Assembly: GCF_001683915.1 (NCBI RefSeq)
Contig: NZ_LXTT01000001.1
Span: 1-42,767 of the forward strand
Length of the DNA: 42,767 bases
Source: Allomuricauda sp. CP2A
GTDB taxonomy: Bacteria; Bacteroidota; Bacteroidia; Flavobacteriales; Flavobacteriaceae
Reading direction: 5' to 3'
How positions within the stretch are numbered: position 1 is the first letter of the stretch; each line of letters opens with the position of its first letter. Below are positions 32,822 to 41,181 of this stretch, in pieces. Under the pieces are notes generated by a model. It was not told the DNA's origin. It searched no databases and saw only the letters and a program-made list of their open reading frames with translations. A program made the position numbers and the translations under genes.

Positions 32822-34222
32822 TTAAGTCCTAAGACTCCCCACCATATCCTCGGGTTTTACCCACGCATCATATTCCTCTGGGGTAACATAGCCTAAATTA
32901 ATGGCCTCTTCACGTAGTGTGGTTCCATTTTTATGGGCCGTATTGGCAATTTCAGCCGCTTTGTAGTACCCAATCTTGGTGTTCAATGCCGTGACCAACA
33001 TCAAGGAGTTGTTCAGCAAGGTTTTGATGACTTCGTGATTGGGCTCAATACCTGTGGCACAGTTTTCATCAAAACTCACACAAGCATTTCCCAATAGTTC
33101 TGCTGATTGCAAAATATTGGCGGCCATCATAGGTTTAAAAACATTCAACTCATAATGCCCTTGGGTACCACCCACGCTTACGGCCACATCATTGCCCATA
33201 ACTTGGGCACAAACCATGGTCAAGGCCTCACATTGGGTAGGGTTCACTTTACCGGGCATTATGGAACTCCCAGGCTCATTGGCCGGGATAATGATTTCCC
33301 CAATACCGGAACGGGGTCCCGAGGCCATCATTCTAATATCATTGGCAATTTTGTTCAAGGAAACCGCCAGTTGCTTCAATGCACCGTGGCTTTCCACAAT
33401 GGCATCATGGGCCGCCAAGGCTTCAAATTTGTTCTGGGCTGTGATAAACGGAAGTCCTGTAAAATCAGCAATGTATTTTGCAACCAGCACATCATATCCT
33501 TTTGGGGTGTTTAGACCGGTCCCCACTGCTGTTCCCCCCAACGCAAGTTCGCTCAAGTGGGGCAAAGTATTTTTTAAGGCCTTTATTCCATGTTCCAACT
33601 GTGATACATATCCAGAAAATTCCTGGCCCAAGGTGAGGGGAGTGGCATCCATTAAATGGGTACGCCCAATCTTCACCACATCCTTGAATTCCTTCGATTT
33701 TTTGGCCAAGGTATTTTTGAGCCGCTCCACCCCGGGGATGGTAACCTCCACTATTTTTTTGTACGCCGCAATATGCATTCCCGTAGGGAAGGTATCATTG
33801 GAAGATTGGCTTTTATTGACGTCATCATTAGGCTGAATGGTCTTTTCACCTTCGCCTATTTTCTTTCCTGCGATCTCGTGCGCCCGGTTGGCAATAACCT
33901 CATTCACATTCATATTGCTCTGGGTGCCCGATCCGGTCTGCCAGATGACCAAGGGAAATTGACCATCGTGCTTTCCAGTCAAGATTTCATCACAAACCTG
34001 TGCAATCAAATCCCTTTTCTCCCCAGAAAGCACCCCAAGCTCATGGTTGGCATGGGCAGCCGCTTTTTTTAGGTAGGCAAAGCCATAGACCACATCCAAC
34101 GGCATGGAGGCCGCAGGGCCAATTTTAAAATTGTTTCGGGAACGTTCCGTTTGTGCTCCCCAATATTTGTCCGAGGGCACTTTAACCTCGCCCATGGTGT
34201 CCTTTTCAATTCTAAAACTCAT
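32822..34222 (-). CDS. fumC: Class II fumarate hydratase
   Basis: 466 residues. TCA-cycle fumarase interconverting fumarate and L-malate. The aspartase/fumarase signature [18 protein letters not shown] is intact (about residues 317-334, catalytic Ser in the first positions). Also seen are [36 protein letters not shown] (the THLMDA His) and the substrate-site SSNDTFPT. Full length, with no anomaly. The ATG at 34222 follows a perfect -7 box at 34249-34242. Neighbours are unrelated. Confidence 0.95.
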   Translation of the reverse strand: MSFRIEKDTMGEVKVPSDKYWGAQTERSRNNFKIGPAASMPLDVVYGFAYLKKAAAHANHELGVLSGEKRDLIAQVCDEILTGKHDGQFPLVIWQTGSGTQSNMNVNEVIANRAHEIAGKKIGEGEKTIQPNDDVNKSQSSNDTFPTGMHIAAYKKIVEVTIPGVERLKNTLAKKSKEFKDVVKIGRTHLMDATPLTLGQEFSGYVSQLEHGIKALKNTLPHLSELALGGTAVGTGLNTPKGYDVLVAKYIADFTGLPFITAQNKFEALAAHDAIVESHGALKQLAVSLNKIANDIRMMASGPRSGIGEIIIPANEPGSSIMPGKVNPTQCEALTMVCAQVMGNDVAVSVGGTQGHYELNVFKPMMAANILQSAELLGNACVSFDENCATGIEPNHEVIKTLLNNSLMLVTALNTKIGYYKAAEIANTAHKNGTTLREEAINLGYVTPEEYDAWVKPEDMVGSLRT

Positions 34223-34241
34223 TTTTCAAAATTTATATATA

Positions 34242-34249
34242 CAAAGGTA
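34242..34249 (-). promoter_or_regulatory. -7 box TACCTTTG for fumC
   Basis: The complement of 34242-34249 is TACCTTTG, a perfect TAnnTTTG, 19 bases before the ATG. No -33 TTTG at the usual distance was seen. Confidence 0.5.
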
Positions 34250-34308
34250 GTTGTTCGCAATTTTATATGGTAGTTGTTGTGGGCAAATACACTTTTTTTG
34301 GATTGAGA

Positions 34309-34341
34309 TTTGTATTTTTTCACAAGAACAGAGTATCTTTG
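34309..34341 (+). promoter_or_regulatory. Promoter TTTG -N21- TATCTTTG for the small membrane protein gene
   Basis: Both elements match the Bacteroidota consensus exactly: TTTG at 34309-34312 and TATCTTTG at 34334-34341. Transcription should start near 34348, which places the start codon at the ATG 34361 and excludes the TTG at 34310. Confidence 0.7.
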
Positions 34342-34360
34342 TTCAACAAAAGGAAATAAA

Positions 34361-34534
34361 ATGTTCGAATTTGACCAATATTTAGGTTTTTTAGCTTTTT
34401 TAACGATTTTGACCATTGGCTTTTGGTTGATGATTTTCTTGTTGACCTTTGTTGTGCCTTATTGGTTGATCGGTAACTTACGTGAAATGTTCAAAGAAAG
34501 ACGCGAGGCCAAACGAGCCGAGCTTGAAGAATAA
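34361..34534 (+). CDS. Small single-gene membrane protein (57 residues), unknown function
   Basis: 57 residues: MFEFDQYLGFLAFLTILTIG and WLMIFLLTFVVPYWLIGNL form one long or two tight membrane helices, followed by a charged tail REMFKERREAKRAELEE. It has a perfect promoter upstream and a strong terminator 2 bases after its stop, so it is a self-contained transcription unit. The hydrophobic head plus charged helical tail resembles small membrane regulators, but no family is recognised. Confidence 0.75.
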   Translation: MFEFDQYLGFLAFLTILTIGFWLMIFLLTFVVPYWLIGNLREMFKERREAKRAELEE

Positions 34535-34565
34535 AAAAAAAGAAGCCAATTTGGCTTCTTTTTTG
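34532..34565. terminator. Bidirectional terminator between the small membrane protein and TonB-receptor genes
   Basis: The arms AAGAAGCCAA (34540-34549) and TTGGCTTCTT (34551-34560) are perfect complements and are flanked by A- and T-runs on the two sides. It serves both converging genes. Confidence 0.85.
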
Positions 34566-34586
34566 TTTTATGGAGTTCCTTTTTCC

Positions 34587-37073
34587 CTAACCTTCGAATT
34601 GGCCTTCCTCTTCTTCCATATCATTACCTTGTCTTCCCCTTCCTCTTTGATTACGATCTTTGGGTTGATTAAAACGATAAATAAACGATAGATTTATCTG
34701 CCGTACCCTCCATTGGAATTCGCTGTCTGATGTAAAGAATGCTGTTTCCGTAAAAGATTGTCGTTTTCTTGAATTAAATACGTCGCTAACGTTCAGGGAC
34801 AAGGTGGCATTTTCATTGAATAGGTCTTTGCTCATGGCCAAGTTCAAGGAAAACATACCTTTGGTTTCTGTCTGGGCATTTTGTTGTGGACCCATGTAGA
34901 AAGAATTGGCCTGAAAGTCTATTTTGGCAGGCAATGAGATTTTTGAACTGAACCGCGCAAACCAACTGGAGTTGTCCGTTCCATAGTCCACACCATTAAA
35001 GCTTCCCTCAGAACTGAACTGGAAGAAATTAAAACTGCCGTTCAATCGCAACCATTTTGTAGGATTATAAAGCATGCCCAATTCGGCACCGACCCGTTCG
35101 TTGGTGGAAAGGTTTATGGGAATAGATCGGATGATACGGATACCATCTGAAGTAACTTCTCCGGTTTCTTCCTGTACACGCTCAAAGGAATTGGTCTCCC
35201 GTTGGTAATATATGGAAGAAGTAAGGGTCATTTTGGTCCATCGCTTTAAATACCCTAGATCAAAAGCATTGGCAAAAGCCGGATCTAGGTCTGGATTCCC
35301 TTGAAAAACATTGGTTCTACTTGATCTAGAAGGGAATGGGTTGATAAACCAACCCCTGGGCCTATTGATTCTTCGGTTATACCCAAGGGAAATATTCTGA
35401 TTTCCCTTAAACTCATAAATAAGGTTGATGGTTGGGAACAGACCCAAGTAGTTTTTGTCAAAATTCAAATCAACATCCTCTCCAAGAAGTTCTTCCAAAG
35501 CTTGACTGTCAATTTCTGAATCGACATTTCCCTTCATCTGTGTATTTTCCAGACGCAATCCTGCCAAAAAGGAAAACTTTCCAAATTTATTGCCGTACTG
35601 GGTGTAAAAAGCATTTACATTTTCATGATAGGTGAAGATATTGGTCAGGTCCTGGTTGGTCTCAAATGCATCAGTATCCTGGTTATATATGTCCAATTGA
35701 TAGTCATTCACCTCTTTTTCAAAGGTACCGCGATACCCAGCCTCAAATTGCGCATCGCCCATGGGCAGAACATAATCCACTTGGGCCAAAACTTCATCTT
35801 GTACCTCGCTTTCATAAATATTTTCAAGAGCCAATAAACTATCGCTCGGCACAGTTCTGTTCTCTTCAATTACAGTAAAAACAGATTCGTCATCATAGGA
35901 ATACTGAAAATCAGCGGTCAGTATATGTCCATCATCGTTGATGTTATTGGTATAGTTGAACGAAAATTGACGACTATTATCATCTTCACCCTGATCTTCG
36001 GTTCTGAAAGTGCGACTTGCCAGTGCCGCATTGGTAAAACGTTGGTTGTCATTTTCCGTTAGATCGTTCTCATCGGAAAGGCGATAGAAAAAGCTCCCTG
36101 TAATGGAAGATTTTTCGGTGAGAAAATATTCCATTCCAATATTGAGGTTGAACCCATCATCATTTCTACTGGTCTCCCGGTCCTCAATGATGCGGTCAAA
36201 CTCTCCCTGTGAATAGGTATTGTCGCTAAAACCATTTCCGGGAGATTCTCTATGAAAATACCCCAACGTATTAAAGATGTTGAATTTCTCGGTACGGAGG
36301 TTGAAATTGGTCGTGGCCCTGGCATTGAAAGGATATCCACCCGTAACATTGACCGATCCATTGATGCCCAAGGTCTTTTCTTTTTTCAATACAATGTTCA
36401 ATATACCTGCCGTTCCCTCAGCATCATATCGTGCTGATGGACTGGTGATTACTTCTACCTTTTCTATGGCATCGGCGGGTAATTGCCGCAAAACATCAGT
36501 AGATCCAAACCCGGCCAAGGCAGACGGTTTTCCATTGATCAAAATACGTACATTCTCATTCCCCCTAAGGCTTATGGCACCTTCCACATCAACAGAAACG
36601 GAAGGGATGTTGCCCAAGGCATCGCTGACATTGCCACCACTTGTGGTGATGTCCTTTCCAATATTGTATACCTTTTTGTCCAATCGAACCTCAACAGTGG
36701 TTTTTTCACCAACCACCTCTACCTCTTGAAGCTGCGACACATCGGGTGCAAGGATAATTTTCCCCAAGTTGGTTGATGAGGTATAGTTCTGGTTGGTCTG
36801 GGAATAGGTTTTATAGGAAATATATTCAACTCGGATGTTATATTGGCCGGGATCAGTTTCAATCTCAAATTTTCCATCCAAATCTGTGATTCCACCGGTT
36901 ACTTTATCGGGATTCTCCACTTCCTGCAAAACAAAGGTTGCATATTCCAGGGGTTGCCCGGAATCTTGATCAATTACTGTTCCGGAAATGGTGATAGGAC
37001 TCCTATTCTGCTGTGATTGAGCATTCAATGAAATGACTGCCAACAAAAACAACGGTATAATGATTCTTTGCAT
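34587..37073 (-). CDS. TonB-dependent outer-membrane receptor, outer-membrane beta-barrel family
   Basis: 828 residues. A signal peptide (MQRIIIPLFLLAVISLNAQS) and a CarboxypepD_reg-like domain (about 27-110: ISGTVIDQDSGQPLEYATF) are followed by a plug (about 120-235: LGNIPSVSVDVEGAISLRGN, VRILINGKPSAL and RYDAEGTAGILNIVLKK) and a long beta barrel. The last barrel strand QWRVRQINLSFIYRFNQP is followed by a low-complexity, Arg/Gly- and then Glu-rich tail. It is the type common in flavobacteria with unknown substrate, not the SusC type: no SusD gene is adjacent. It probably takes up a small ligand or siderophore-like molecule. Confidence 0.9.
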   Translation of the reverse strand: MQRIIIPLFLLAVISLNAQSQQNRSPITISGTVIDQDSGQPLEYATFVLQEVENPDKVTGGITDLDGKFEIETDPGQYNIRVEYISYKTYSQTNQNYTSSTNLGKIILAPDVSQLQEVEVVGEKTTVEVRLDKKVYNIGKDITTSGGNVSDALGNIPSVSVDVEGAISLRGNENVRILINGKPSALAGFGSTDVLRQLPADAIEKVEVITSPSARYDAEGTAGILNIVLKKEKTLGINGSVNVTGGYPFNARATTNFNLRTEKFNIFNTLGYFHRESPGNGFSDNTYSQGEFDRIIEDRETSRNDDGFNLNIGMEYFLTEKSSITGSFFYRLSDENDLTENDNQRFTNAALASRTFRTEDQGEDDNSRQFSFNYTNNINDDGHILTADFQYSYDDESVFTVIEENRTVPSDSLLALENIYESEVQDEVLAQVDYVLPMGDAQFEAGYRGTFEKEVNDYQLDIYNQDTDAFETNQDLTNIFTYHENVNAFYTQYGNKFGKFSFLAGLRLENTQMKGNVDSEIDSQALEELLGEDVDLNFDKNYLGLFPTINLIYEFKGNQNISLGYNRRINRPRGWFINPFPSRSSRTNVFQGNPDLDPAFANAFDLGYLKRWTKMTLTSSIYYQRETNSFERVQEETGEVTSDGIRIIRSIPINLSTNERVGAELGMLYNPTKWLRLNGSFNFFQFSSEGSFNGVDYGTDNSSWFARFSSKISLPAKIDFQANSFYMGPQQNAQTETKGMFSLNLAMSKDLFNENATLSLNVSDVFNSRKRQSFTETAFFTSDSEFQWRVRQINLSFIYRFNQPKDRNQRGRGRQGNDMEEEEGQFEG

Positions 37074-37174
37074 AGCTTGGTTTTATACCAGCAAAGTTGA
37101 AATGAAATAAAGAAGGAACGAAATTTATATCGGTCAACAACACACTTGATCCCGTCAATGACCTTAATGATTTG

Positions 37175-37642
37175 TTAATCTTTTTTCTTTTTCTTCTTCT
37201 TCTTCTTTTTGGTTTTGAAACCGTCGTCTTGAAGCTCTAGGAATGCATTGTACTTATCTTCTGGCAGACCGGCCTTAAGCTCATCGTTCTGCTTCTTCAA
37301 AATTTTCTCATACTCTTCCTTCATCTTTAAGGGCTCCAGTCCTAGAATTTGAAGTTCTATCCGTTGTTGTATGGATTGTATCAAGGTAGTACGCACCACT
37401 GCCTCCTCAAAAGGATTAAGCCCCAACGCTTCTGAAATGGAAGGCATTTGTTGGTCCACAACTTCTTCCGCAGTGGGCGGTTCCACTTCTTTAGGGGTTT
37501 CTTGGGCTCTGGGTATGGTACTTTGCCTTCTACCGTATCTATTTCCGTATGGTGATCCATAGCCATATTGGGCCGCTAGGTCGCCAATGGACAGGAATAC
37601 GGTCAAAAAGGTTAAGAAAACGAGGGTCTGTGTACTTTTCAT
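37175..37642 (-). CDS. Exported basic-tailed protein with 11-lysine C-terminus, unknown function
   Basis: About 155 residues from the ATG at 37642 (MKSTQTLVFLTFLTVFLS, a signal peptide). The mature start is Tyr/Gly-rich (YGYGSPYGNRYGRRQ), the middle is helical with acidic and hydrophobic stretches (EVVDQQMPSISEALGLNPFE and IQQRIELQILGLEPLKMKEE), and the end has a run of 11 Lys then Asp. The lysine tract is written mostly as AAG codons, giving (AAG)6 plus A-runs, which is prone to slippage. It lies downstream of arsC on the same strand, 24 bases after its stop. No family recognised. Confidence 0.75.
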   Translation of the reverse strand: MKSTQTLVFLTFLTVFLSIGDLAAQYGYGSPYGNRYGRRQSTIPRAQETPKEVEPPTAEEVVDQQMPSISEALGLNPFEEAVVRTTLIQSIQQRIELQILGLEPLKMKEEYEKILKKQNDELKAGLPEDKYNAFLELQDDGFKTKKKKKKKKKKD

Positions 37643-37666
37643 GGCCAAATAAATGCGTTCTTAATA

Positions 37667-38008
37667 CTATAGCAAGGTATTGATTTTTTCTGAAGGTCTG
37701 CCGATCACTGCTTTTTTATCCTTCACCACTATGGGGCGTTCAATCAATTTTGGGTTCTCTGCCATGGCGGTTATGATCTCCTCATCTGAAAGTGTTTTTC
37801 CCTTGTACTTTTCCTTCCAGACGGCCTCATTTTTGCGAACCAACTCCATTGGGGCGATTCCCAAATATTCAATAATGGTTTTCAGCTCTTCTTTGGATGG
37901 AACCTCCTCCAAATACTTCACCACTTCAAAATCTTGCCCTGATTTTTCCAAAACTTCCAATCCTTCCCTGGATTTCCTACATCTGGGATTATGGTATATT
38001 TTAATCAT
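37667..38008 (-). CDS. arsC: ArsC-family reductase (glutaredoxin-type arsenate reductase)
   Basis: 113 residues, thioredoxin fold. The active-site Cys is in IYHNPRCRKSREGLEVLE (about residue 10), followed by DFEVVKYLEEVPSKEELKTI and the C-terminal LIERPIVVKDKKAVIGRPSE, the signature of ArsC (arsenate bound by the RP loop). Length matches plasmid R773-type ArsC and YfgD. No other ars genes are near, so it may act as a general thiol-dependent reductase instead. It precedes the poly-lysine protein and follows the heptamer arrays. Confidence 0.85.
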   Translation of the reverse strand: MIKIYHNPRCRKSREGLEVLEKSGQDFEVVKYLEEVPSKEELKTIIEYLGIAPMELVRKNEAVWKEKYKGKTLSDEEIITAMAENPKLIERPIVVKDKKAVIGRPSEKINTLL

Positions 38009-38018
38009 ACTTTATTTG

Positions 38019-38074
38019 TTACTGGTTACTGGTTACTGGTTACTGGTTACTGGTTACTGGTTGCAGGTTACTGC
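38019..38074. repeat. Heptamer tandem repeat TTACTGG, eight units
   Basis: Six perfect TTACTGG units from 38019 to 38060, then TTGCAGG and TTACTGC. The array lies in the gap between arsC and prfB. Only the first six copies are exact, which shows a recent expansion with a decayed end. Confidence 0.95.
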
Positions 38075-38105
38075 CCACTGCTCCCCCCGCACTTTTCACC
38101 ATACA

Positions 38106-38175
38106 TCTTTCGTCTATTATCTATTATCTTTCTTCTTTCGTCTTATCTCCTGTCTCTTGTCTCTTTCGTCTCACG
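38106..38175. repeat. Second heptamer array, degenerate TCTnnnn, ten units
   Basis: Ten consecutive 7-base units all start TC: TCTTTCG, TCTATTA (twice), TCTTTCT, TCTTTCG, TCTTATC, TCCTGTC, TCTTGTC, TCTTTCG and TCTCACG. The period is identical to that of the neighbouring TTACTGG array but the unit is different. It ends 8 bases before the prfB stop codon at 38184. Confidence 0.7.
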
Positions 38176-38183
38176 TCATACAT

Positions 38184-39279
38184 CTACTCCTCTTTCTGTC
38201 CCATCATCATAAGATAGGCCTTTAAAAAGGGATTGATTTCCCCATCCATAACAGCATCCACATTGCCGGTTTCCTCTCCGGTGCGGACATCTTTCACCAA
38301 TTTATACGGATGCATTACATAGTTACGGATTTGGGAACCCCATTCAATCTTCATTTTTGAGGATTCTATTTCTGCCCTGGCCTCTTGCTTTTTCCGAAGT
38401 TCAATCTCGTACAATTGCGATTTCAGCATTTTCATGGCCGTGGCCCGGTTATCGTGCTGCGAACGTGAATCGGAACAGGAAATTTGGATACCTGTGGGTT
38501 TGTGCACCAACTGAACCTTGGTTTCCACCTTGTTCACATTCTGCCCCCCAGCGCCACTGGAACGTGCCGTGGTTATTTCTATGTCCGAAGGATTCACCTC
38601 AATTTCAATGGTATCATCCACCAAAGGATATACATACACCGATGCAAATGAAGTGTGTCGCTTAGCATTGCTGTCAAAAGGGGAGATGCGCACCAATCGG
38701 TGTACGCCATTTTCTCCTTTGAGCCATCCAAAGGCATATTCGCCCTCAATCTCCAAGGTTACGGTCTTAATGCCCGCCACATCACCCTCTTGATAATTGA
38801 GCTCTTTGACCTTGTAGCCATTTTTTTCACTCCACATCATGTACATCCGCATGAGCATGGACGCCCAATCGCAACTTTCCGTACCTCCGGCCCCGGCAGT
38901 TATCTGTAGCACAGCGGTCAGTTCGTCCCCTTCATCAGAGAGCATGTTCTTGAACTCCAGTTTTTCAATGGCCTCAACAGCTTTTTTATACTGCTGGGTC
39001 ACTTCTTCTTCCGAAATTTCTCCCGCTTGTTGAAATTCCAGTAATACCTCAAGATCACCCACCAAAGTTTTGGCGGATTCATAATCTTCCACCCACTTTT
39101 TCTTGAACTTTAGGGATTGCATTTGTTTTTGGGCCTCTTGCGGATTGTCCCAAAAACTGGGGGCGAGGGTTTTTTCTTCCTCGTTTTCTATTTCTATAAG
39201 TTTGGCATCAATGTCAAAGATACCTCCTTAACGCACCAAGGCGCTCAATAAGACCTTTTTGCTGATCTGTGGTTACCAT
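38184..39279 (-). CDS. prfB: Peptide chain release factor 2 (RF2), programmed +1 frameshift
   Basis: RF2 terminates at UGA and UAA. The gene is in two frames. The first runs from the ATG at 39279 through 21 codons ([21 protein letters not shown]) to an in-frame TGA at 39216-39214. A +1 shift at CTT-TGA then gives [20 protein letters not shown] and continues to 38184. The site has all the known elements: an AGGAGG Shine-Dalgarno-like block, a 3-base spacer, and CTTTGAC. Total length is 364 residues, as in E. coli (365). The RF2 tripeptide SPF ([12 protein letters not shown]) and the GGQ motif ([15 protein letters not shown]) are present. A -7 box TACTTTTG lies 15 bases upstream. A continuous frame from 39122 would miss the first about 50 residues. 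Confidence 0.95.
39205..39228 (-). promoter_or_regulatory. RF2 autoregulatory frameshift signal AGGAGG-TAT-CTT-TGA-C
   Basis: On the minus strand AGGAGG (39228-39223) is followed by TAT, CTT and TGA (39216-39214), then C. The UGA is read slowly when RF2 is scarce, so shifting restores RF2 production. Spacing of 3 bases from AGGAGG to CTT is the classical arrangement. Confidence 0.9.
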
Positions 39280-39294
39280 GTAATCAAATTTGGG

Positions 39295-39302
39295 CAAAAG
39301 TA
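39295..39302 (-). promoter_or_regulatory. -7 box TACTTTTG for prfB
   Basis: The complement of 39295-39302 is TACTTTTG, a perfect TAnnTTTG, 15 bases before the ATG at 39279. It supports this start for the first reading frame. Confidence 0.5.
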
Positions 39303-39327
39303 AGTTTCTTTCAGCACATTCTATAAT

Positions 39328-40188
39328 CTATTGTTGCTGCTGGGCCGCTTTCACCGAAACCGAGTATTTGGTCTCGTTTTTGCCCAGTGTGTAGACAACG
39401 CCTTTCAACGGAGCACAATCTGTGTAATCTTTTCCGTGACTGACTTTGATATGGTTGTGGTTGGCCAATAGGTTATTGGTGGGGTCGAATCCTATCCATC
39501 CCGCATTCGGAAGAAAGGCCTCTACCCAGGCATGCATTTGGGAGTCCCCGAAGAACCCATTTCCTTGGTGCAAATAGCCTGACACATAACGGGAAGGAAT
39601 ACCATTTTTCTTGGCAATGGCACAGAAAAGATGGGTGAAGTCTTGGCAGACCCCGTGTCTTTTTTCAATGATTTCCTCCAATGCGGTGTCCACACTGGTC
39701 ACGCCAGGTTTAAAAAAGATTTTGTTGTAGACCCATTGGTTCAAGGCCTGAAGATTTTCAAAAAGAGGCACTTTTTCATCAAATTCATATATGGAACTAT
39801 ACTTTTCGGGAAGATGGGTCAAAGGCGTATTTCTAAGAAAGGGCTCATGGTCAATTCTAAAATCTAGGCTACGGAGCATGTCAAATTCTTCTTTAGGGTC
39901 CAGCGGTAGCTCAAAATCAAACGGGTTGACTTCTTTTTTGATAAGCTTGAAATGTGCACTGAAGGTAATGTGATCAATTTCCTTTATAGATCGTACCTGT
40001 ACCGTTGTAAAGCCCAAACCATTTACAGACACACTGTTGCGCTCTCCCAAATCGTTCTCAAAATGCCAATAGCTAAGTTCTTGGGTATCATTTTCTTCCG
40101 GAACGACCAAAAATTGCCAAAAAGCTTCCTTCAACCCCTTTTCATAGGAATTTTGGGTCTCATAATCTATTTCATATTCATAGAACAT
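39328..40188 (-). CDS. Transglutaminase-like family protein
   Basis: 286 residues, soluble. A bacterial transglutaminase N-terminal beta domain (about 1-130; YEYEIDYETQNSYEKGLKEAF) precedes the papain-like core: nucleophile Cys in KRHGVCQDFTHLF (about residue 185), His in SQMHAWVEAFLP (about 223) and Asp in IGFDPTNNLL (about 240). The triad is complete. It is third in a tight operon with an alpha-E protein and a circularly permuted ATP-grasp protein, a set conserved widely. In such sets it is thought to act as a peptidase or amidase on a peptide built by the ATP-grasp enzyme. No signal peptide. It ends 48 bases before prfB on the same strand. Confidence 0.9.
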   Translation of the reverse strand: MFYEYEIDYETQNSYEKGLKEAFWQFLVVPEENDTQELSYWHFENDLGERNSVSVNGLGFTTVQVRSIKEIDHITFSAHFKLIKKEVNPFDFELPLDPKEEFDMLRSLDFRIDHEPFLRNTPLTHLPEKYSSIYEFDEKVPLFENLQALNQWVYNKIFFKPGVTSVDTALEEIIEKRHGVCQDFTHLFCAIAKKNGIPSRYVSGYLHQGNGFFGDSQMHAWVEAFLPNAGWIGFDPTNNLLANHNHIKVSHGKDYTDCAPLKGVVYTLGKNETKYSVSVKAAQQQQ

Positions 40189-40226
40189 GTGCGGGGTTTC
40201 AATCAGGCCAAGTTAGTTAAATTGAC

Positions 40227-41174
40227 CTAGTAGTTGAAGAATTCTTTCTCCATGTTCTCACTAATTTTGAACATTTTATTAAGAATCATGTCTAGGTTGC
40301 CCTGAATATCCTCATGTATTTCCTCAATCTGTTTGAATTCAAATTCAGACCGAATTTTACCAACCATAAAAGCTGTTGAGCTTTTGGCATACTCCACCTT
40401 CTTGTCGATTTCAAGGATATGGTTATGGACTTGGTTGATACAGTTCATAAAGGAACGGGGGCATCTTCCATTCAAGATTAAAAACTCTAGGGTAGAGGTG
40501 CTATTGGGGGATTTTTTATAGAGTCGCCGCATCATATCATAAGATTCGGCGCATTTGAGCAGGGTAGTCCATTCAAAACTGTTCCCAATGGTATCTCCGT
40601 AGCTTCCCTTGGCCATCAAAGCATCATTGTATTTGGTGTTGATGATGCGGGTAATCTGAATGGCCCTTTCAATATTTACTCCCATCATAATGATGGCATA
40701 CACCTCATCATGCAAAAGGGTGCCCCTTATCTTTCCACGGAGCACAGCGGTCATTTCGGTAATGTTCACCGTAAAGTCGTACAGATTGGTCTTTAAGAAG
40801 GTGTCCGTGGGATAGTTCATCACAAAGTGATAGAACTTGTTGAGGCTCTCGTACAACTCGGTGGAGATGAGATCACGGGAACTATTGGCATTCTCCCTAG
40901 CAACTTTGATGCTGTTTATAATGGAATAGTCTTTTACCGGGTTCAATCCGATATCGAATAGAACTTCTGGTTCATTGAGCATTGAGGCATCGTCATCCAC
41001 GGGATTTCCAACCATAAACAGCATGGACCGCAGCACAAACTGTCTGGATTGCGATAGTTGGTTGGGGGCATCCAATGATGAAAAATAGTTTACGTTCATG
41101 AAACGGGCAACATGTTCTGCCCGTTCAATATACCTTCCCATCCAAAATAAGTTGTTGGCTACTCTTGCAAGCAT
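40227..41174 (-). CDS. Alpha-E domain protein (COG2307)
   Basis: 315 residues, almost entirely helical, starting MLARVANNLFWMGRYIERAEHVARFM, the hallmark of the alpha-E family. Further helices include MTAVLRGKIRGTLLHDEVYA and WTTLLKCAESYDMMRRLYKK. No catalytic motif is known. Alpha-E proteins occur next to, or fused with, circularly permuted ATP-grasp domains and transglutaminases. Here it lies 7 bases after the ATP-grasp gene and 38 bases before the transglutaminase gene. It is probably a scaffold or substrate-binding partner of the ATP-grasp enzyme. Confidence 0.9.
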   Translation of the reverse strand: MLARVANNLFWMGRYIERAEHVARFMNVNYFSSLDAPNQLSQSRQFVLRSMLFMVGNPVDDDASMLNEPEVLFDIGLNPVKDYSIINSIKVARENANSSRDLISTELYESLNKFYHFVMNYPTDTFLKTNLYDFTVNITEMTAVLRGKIRGTLLHDEVYAIIMMGVNIERAIQITRIINTKYNDALMAKGSYGDTIGNSFEWTTLLKCAESYDMMRRLYKKSPNSTSTLEFLILNGRCPRSFMNCINQVHNHILEIDKKVEYAKSSTAFMVGKIRSEFEFKQIEEIHEDIQGNLDMILNKMFKISENMEKEFFNY

Positions 41175-41181
41175 AGTGTTC

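Noticed and set aside
38184..39122. prfB as a simple 312-codon ORF starting at 39122
   Set aside because: It lacks about 50 N-terminal residues that are found in the two-frame reading with the classical frameshift signal.
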